64,000 nucleotides of DNA from Nymphaea colorata (Eukaryota; Streptophyta; Magnoliopsida; Nymphaeales; Nymphaeaceae), in contig NC_045149.1 in NCBI RefSeq assembly GCF_008831285.2, positions 7,342,417-7,406,416 on the forward strand, in the 5' to 3' direction. The notes under the pieces are model-generated. The model saw only the letters and a list, made by a program, of their open reading frames with translations. It was not told the DNA's origin and did no database searches. The number at the start of each line of letters is the position of its first letter. Positions within the stretch are counted from its first letter, which is position 1. Positions 58,498-64,000 of this stretch are shown piece by piece. Made by a program: the position numbers and the translations under genes.

Positions 58498-61400
58498 TTA
58501 TCTTCTTACTGAAAAGCTCACAAAAAATTTAGAGAGATGAAAAGGTCTCCCATATTGTATACTTAACCAACCCATAAAAGTTAAGGATGCTACAAAGAAG
58601 CAAGCACGAACAAGGCTCACTCTGTAGATACTGATGAATAAGGTGTTAATCAAAGGTTTCTTTCTTAGCACGAAAATTGCAGAAGCAAATATCTTGAGCA
58701 ACTGGAACAATAGCAGAAGAGAAGGGATGCCAAAAACCACTGCAGCATCCAGATACAGGAACATATGCCCCAACCTCCCGCTCTTGGAAAAGAACATTTC
58801 CGTCACTTGAGAAAAACTGGAAACAAAAGCAATAAGAGAAACATTACATATGTTCACATTTTTATGTGCGTGCTGACTGCCTGTGTGCACGTCCATGCAT
58901 AAGCTAAACACTACGAGCTACTATCTACCCAGCCTTACCTTCTGCTATAAATCAGTTGGAGGGCCTACCCTATCTGATTTTACCGGATGACTAAAACCAC
59001 TATCCAGGTGTAAAATCAGCTTTCAGCTTCTCTAAATGAACTGATTAGGGTCTTCTGTTTTCTGCTAAGCAAGATGGAGTAAAAATAAGAGGAGAATTCA
59101 AGTAGACCTGGAATGCACACCTTTGAGAAAGTTAAGCATGTTTAGCTGGTGGCAGAGTTTGGTGAGACAAAATTTAGTCCAACATTACACAGGTACAGAC
59201 CTCGACTGTTTAAAGTAGGTAATCCAGCTGGTAACAATGACGTGATTGGTCAGCATTGATCTAATAATCTGTTCTTAATATCGTAAAACCATCTTAAAGG
59301 GCAGCATCCAAGTAGGTAATCAAGTTCCCAAAATCCCATGTCAAATCCCTCTCCCAATGCATCAAGAGCAAAAACTTTAGTTATCGTAATATTCAGACCA
59401 TCTGGTAAATTGTAGTCACTCCAGAAAATCTGAAAATGGAAGACAACATAGCACAGATACTTACAGAAGAGCGAATCTTCCCACCATCTCAAGTGGTGAT
59501 GGCACCTCAGAGTGGCAATTGAAAAGGTCATCTGTGTAAATATCAACTTTAGACATCCCAGGAACGTACTTGCAGTTGTACGTTTCATTCACCTGTATGG
59601 AATAAGATTAGGTAACAAAGTAAGAATTGCCATATGTGATAGAAACTAGGCTCTGGATAATAAGTGCAGTTGATGGTGTTGAACGAAACATTCATGAGAC
59701 TCATGGTGACAAAATTTGAAAACAGCAATAGCTTTCAGCTTGTCACATATTTTTCTTTTTTTTCTAAATTTTTCCCGTGTTTTATCAGCAATTTTGAAGA
59801 AAGATATTGGAATTCTGGAAAACCACTTAATATCTTGAGGCAAGATATCATACCACACTTCTTCTGGACAAACTTTCAGAAAAGAGTCAATAATCCATGC
59901 GTACACAGAACAGACCAAAAACCACAACTGACATGGAAGCAATGGGACAAGCAAGAAAGCAAGGACCTTACAGGTCCACATGAAATTGCACGGAAGCAAA
60001 AAAAAGCCAGATTTTAAGTACTGAGGAAAAAAAAATAAAAACTAAGCATCGCGAGCTTGCTACTTATGCAAAATTTGAAGTGGACCTCTTGTACTTTTTG
60101 GACAACTTGCTCAAGTCACTTGGCACAAATGGACATTTAGCAGCTCTGCTAGCAGATATTGATTATTGAACAAGTTGCAAGTCGTTGGTAAGAATAAGCA
60201 ATTCATGGTACAAGTTCAAAACTTCAAACCAACTCATCAAGAGAAAAACAAAAGATAAACGCATAGACTGATATAGCATAGGCAGTGTGTGCATGTACAT
60301 ACCACATACATACATGCACATATCCGAATAAAACTTAACTAATACGAGGGAAAAGAACAGTTAAACAATGTGAAATAAGAGTAAAAAGACATTTGTTTCT
60401 TTTATTTTTAATAAACGAACATAGAAAATGAAGCAGCTGTAAAGAAACAAATGTGTCACAAAGCAAAGAAACGGCAGATTAATTTCTGTGACCATGCTAT
60501 CCAGAAAACCTTATCTAGGAAGAAGCAATGGGCATTATCTTATAAGTACATACTCAAAAAATGTACCTTGAACTTGTCTTTTGTCAACCATGCAGAGCTG
60601 AAGCTGGGTCGGCAGTCAAGTGGAAGGGCCTCCTTTGGAACCTCTGCAAATGCATGGAGCATCTGTCCAGAAGGATGTTGTCTGTACTCAACCTACAAAA
60701 GATTACTGGTAATTACTGAGACAGAAAAAGCTTATGCTTCTGTAATCTTGTTACTGCAATCAATTAGATTCTGGATACTTCCTGTATATATTCAAATTTA
60801 TTTGATTTTGTAAACTTGTTACTGTAAGTAACAAGCATAAAATGGGAAATTTGATTATGTTAACACTAAAGTTATATTTTCCAGTTTGACAGAGACCCAC
60901 AGAACATTCTGATACTCATATGTAATATTATCTTAAGCTAGTCGTATCATATACATAAAGGCCCACATTCAGCAACTTGCAAGACCTAAGCATACTCTTA
61001 AGTCCAGTTGTTTATTGAATTCATTTAGACAATACACAATGATATTTACATATAAAACAAGAGGTCAATACTAAAAATGTTACCCTAATCTGAAGCCATA
61101 AATCATGACGGACCCAAAGAACGGAAAGAAGAAAAAGAAACTTCATTGATGACCTAATGTTCATTACTCTTTTATGAAATTAAAAAAAAAAACAGTTTAA
61201 TAACTATACTTGTTAAGTGTAGTACTTTAGTGTACATCTTTCACCAAGAAAAATCAGCATCATAACTTGTAATTTCTAGTCATGCAAACTGTAATCTAGT
61301 AGCAAGAATTTCTTTCATAAAATACTGAGTTATAAACTTATATATACCCAAAAATTGCTAAACATGAGAAAATGCATTAAAAGGAGAAAAAACATGCATG

Positions 61401-62743
61401 TAAGTGATATACAAGCATACAAAGTGAGGAACTGAGATGACCGGTATTGCTCAAAAACAAGAAATATAACAGCCTACGTGTGGAAGCTTTATGCATGCAG
61501 CAACCATTCTGGTAAATGGGGCAACTTCCGACTTCTGACCAGAAATGAGCAGAAGACAAAAATCATACAATGAGAAGATAGAAACTACATGAACTACCTT
61601 AAAGATTGAAGCCCAATAATAATCATAATGGCATCTGAATTTGTGTCTTTCTACATTGCTCAATGCGCTTTTGGATTTGTGATTGAAGAATCCAAGGTCA
61701 CAGACTTTTGCAGACCTAAGATCAATGTCTGAAAACAAATCTCATCAGCACATATCTCAATGAAAAGGATCCAACAAAGAAATACAGTATGAAAACTGAA
61801 AAGATGGAAAGCCAGAGACAGAAAATAATTGGAAGCTTTAACCATGGGTGTCAATGGATGGCATTGGATAGCTAAATTCACAGGAAATCCATTTCAAATG
61901 ATAGAGTAGATCACCTATATCGTTATGAAACCCAATCTCTATATACTCACCGTATGGATTGCAAAATTGGCAATGCAAATTAGAGAAAGAAGACAAAGTC
62001 CTCCAATAGTCAGAACCATCAGTTACCGACAATAAAAAGGAAGATGATACGCAGCTAGAACAAGTTTTTTGGAGGCCTTCAAGGTACTCTTTGCAAATAA
62101 AATTTGAAATCTGAAGAATAATATTTGTAGCTAGAACCTATGAAAATGGGACGTTTCACAAGACATAAACAAGATCAAGGGATAAGCTTGTGCTATGTTT
62201 TTTTTTTTCAAGTTTCCCGGGAGGCATAATCAAGAATCTAAGCCTGCTACGTGAGATATGCCGTTGACGCTTCAGAACTTCACCTGCTCCCCAGCTCCAC
62301 AAGGTTTCTTAACAAATAAAAATTCTAACTTCTAAAGATGAATAATTCAAAGAAAAGCCCAATTCCCTGCATCCGATCTCCAATCGCACGGAACTAACAA
62401 AATGTCATCTAGTTGGCACGAAATACTAGCCACGAAGAACCCTTAATAATTCATTTAACACCACGGAGAAAGCAAAAAACCTTGAGAAACAGAGAGAGAG
62501 GGAGAGAGGGGGCGAGAGGGAGAGAGAAGGGCAGAGAGGGAGGGGGTACTAACTACTCGATAGTATCCTGCAGCGAGAGTCGACGGCGATCGGAAGGGGG
62601 GCCGAAGGACTCTGCAGGATGAGGGCGATGAGGCCGCCGGCAACCGCAAAGGAGGAGGAAACGACAAGGGCGAGGACGAAGGTCAGCCACCATCCGCAGA
62701 GTCGGAACAGGAGGCTCCTCTTCCGCCGCTTGTCTGGATCCAT
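58498..62743 (-). CDS. Uncharacterised plant membrane protein, 297 aa, five exons
   Basis: Minus-strand exons: 62743-62554, 61728-61598, 60692-60567, 59592-59465 and 58816-58498. Junction phases 1, 0, 0 and 2 all match, with donors GTTAGT, GTAGTT, GTACAT and GTAAGT and acceptors TTTTCAG, TTTGTAG, ATACAG and TTTCCAG. Total 894 nt. Residues 1-18 are basic; a membrane segment covers about 20-43. A long presumably non-cytosolic region (about 50-190) has scattered cysteines (58, 73, 96 and others) and the motif FRCHYDYYWASIFKVEY. Two further hydrophobic segments lie near 215-241 and 260-277, followed by WLSIQYG. Arrangement and wording look like a plant-specific family of unknown function that I cannot name. 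The fourth junction is the one most worth testing. Confidence 0.82.
62489..62546. repeat. GA-rich tract beside the first splice donor
   Basis: AGAGAGAGGGAGAGAGGG-type sequence on the plus strand. On the gene's sense strand it is a CT-rich run starting about 8 bases inside intron 1. It is probably simple-repeat expansion, but its position may influence splicing or transcription. Confidence 0.75.
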
Positions 62744-63480
62744 CGCTGGAACCCGACTCACCCTACATTCGGCGGCCACCAGATGGGTCTTCCGGCGAGC
62801 AAAAACCGGCGCGGCGGCCAACCCACTGCCATCCGCTTGATCTCCCGTCCATTCCCTCGACCCGAGGAGGAGACGTTTGCCGCCAAAGAGAATTACAACA
62901 ATACCCCTATATGCGGGAAGGAAAATCATCGCCCGCAAACGACCCTATCCACAATAATGCTTGACCCGACAAGATCCTCCCGGAAACCGGATTTAGAGTA
63001 GGGACGTAAATGAGTTATTTAGTAATGTTTGGTGTTTCTGACTTCTTGGTGCAAAATATATTTGAAGCCCAATTCACAGATTTCCTAAAGATCACATTCA
63101 TTTTCGCCCTTCTTTATGTTAACTTTGGCAATCATAAGTTTACCTTGTTGATCATGATTTGATAAGGTTGGCTTTACATCCTCCCTCAAATTTAGGCCAA
63201 CTTTATAAACTATTGCTACGTAATTAAGAAGGAATGCACCTCACGATGAGTATGCCAAAGCTCATCTTCTTGCAAACAAAGTGTTAGTCCAATTAGACAT
63301 GCTTCATGCTAACACAATCAAACATTAGCATTGTCTATTATTGGCGATTCGATGATAGGTCAAGACCACTCCTCTCCTGTTTCTCAAGGTTCAAAGCTGT
63401 TTCGAAACCTGGATGGGTTGAGGTAAAGCTTATAACAAGTTCATGAAGCATATTCTAAGTTTGTTCATGCAGAGTGAGTG
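62744..63480. promoter_or_regulatory. Upstream region of the 297-aa protein gene
   Basis: 62744-62940 is GC-rich and CpG-containing and should hold the minus-strand 5'UTR and core promoter. No convincing TATA box was found. Beyond 63000 the sequence returns to AT-rich intergenic DNA with no gene. Confidence 0.45.
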
Positions 63481-63499
63481 CTTTTTGTTGCACTCCACA

Positions 63500-63690
63500 A
63501 GTTTGGAGCCAAGATATAAAAATTTACTTGCCCTGTATAAAAATTTTGAAAAGTGATATTTCAGCCTTTGTCAAAATTTAAAAATTTTAATTCAGCCCCT
63601 TTCATGAAAAATTTCTGTAATATATTTTTTTTGGTAAATTTTGAAGGAACGAAGGCTCCTGCCGGCCTCCCTTGGCTCCGCCCCTACTCA
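63500..63690 (-). mobile_element. GGGGCGGAG-family MITE relic
   Basis: The right end GGCTCCGCCCCTAC (63673-63686) is the inverted terminus of the family. Inside are TATAAAAATTT and TCAAAATTTAAAAATTTTAATTC as in other copies. The left end TTTGGAGCCAAGATATAAAAA is decayed. No clear TSD. Confidence 0.6.
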
Positions 63691-64000
63691 ATGTCTTTTT
63701 AATGACTTTTTGTCACACCACAACCTTTTTGACCCTCAAACGCATTTTTTTTCTAACATAAAGCATTGAAGTGTGACGACACAACAATTCAAAAGAGGGA
63801 GCTATGTCATTCAAAACAATAGGGCGAACTTTCATTCATATAACAATTTTGATTCATACAAAACCACATCTAAGTGTATAATAAAAATACCTCAAAACAT
63901 ATAATTGATGTCTAACAAAAACATGACATCAATACAATCAAAATAAGACGCACCGGCACTATAAAAAACTCAAAACCTCCCCAGTAGGACGTGAGTAAAG
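63691..64000. other. Intergenic, nothing recognised
   Basis: AT-rich sequence to the end of the window. No open frame or repeat of note. Confidence 0.6.

Noticed and set aside
59250-59588. 112-codon minus-strand frame overlapping exon 4
   Set aside because: Its first half is a different frame of exon 4 and the remainder is intron. Exon 4 joins in phase to 58816-58498, giving a coherent C-terminus.
62549-62938. Longer 129-codon frame starting upstream of the 297-aa protein start
   Set aside because: The in-frame upstream ATG is distant, and the segment before 62743 looks like GC-rich 5'UTR. The later ATG starts a basic N-terminus followed directly by a membrane segment. The upstream start cannot be fully excluded.

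Overview
This is nuclear DNA from a land plant, most likely a flowering plant. Three things point to this: a nuclear-encoded, transit-peptide-bearing photosystem II subunit (PsbX), GT-AG introns in two other genes, and a dense load of LTR retrotransposons, LINEs, a SINE and hAT-like MITEs in AT-rich sequence. I cannot name the species. I saw no bacterial operons, CRISPR arrays, organelle genes or rRNA; the only tRNA-like sequence is the head of a SINE.

Layout. 0-9 kb: intergenic, with short tandem duplications, MITE-like repeats, a GC-rich island (2.46-2.93 kb), a degenerate tandem array (7.35-7.63 kb) and a SINE (8.59-8.81 kb). 9-45.6 kb: a large direct duplication. Block A (8.97-15.99 kb) and block B (26.28-34.69 kb) are near-colinear, and each is followed by a minus-strand, 5'-truncated LINE. 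After the duplication the first LINE copy received a Ty3/gypsy element (15993-22706, TSD GTAAT). The second received two Ty1/copia elements (35280-37941, TSD AATAG; 39945-45604, TSD ATAAC). Because each copy is the empty site of the other, many smaller insertions (three TIR elements in B, one in A) can be delimited to the base or close to it. Both blocks carry a hairpin-forming inverted duplication of a gene fragment. 46-50.4 kb: a hAT-like element made of GTATCGTAC repeats, a candidate small secreted peptide gene, a copia fragment, and a diverged block C that resembles 7.0-9.4 kb.

50.5-63 kb is the genic end. On the minus strand is a three-coding-exon gene for a conserved-looking 371-residue membrane protein (50520-52013, with a 5'UTR intron). 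On the plus strand is intronless PsbX (54797-55171). On the minus strand is a five-exon gene for a 297-residue membrane protein (58498-62743). I assembled both spliced genes by hand from GT-AG sites with matching phases. They do not form a visible pathway; PsbX is the only one with a known role. All retrotransposon coding regions carry stops, frameshifts or lost catalytic residues.

I found no convincing novel multi-gene system. The most useful observations are the mutually dating nested insertions, the inverted-repeat gene fragment, and the two uncharacterised membrane-protein genes.
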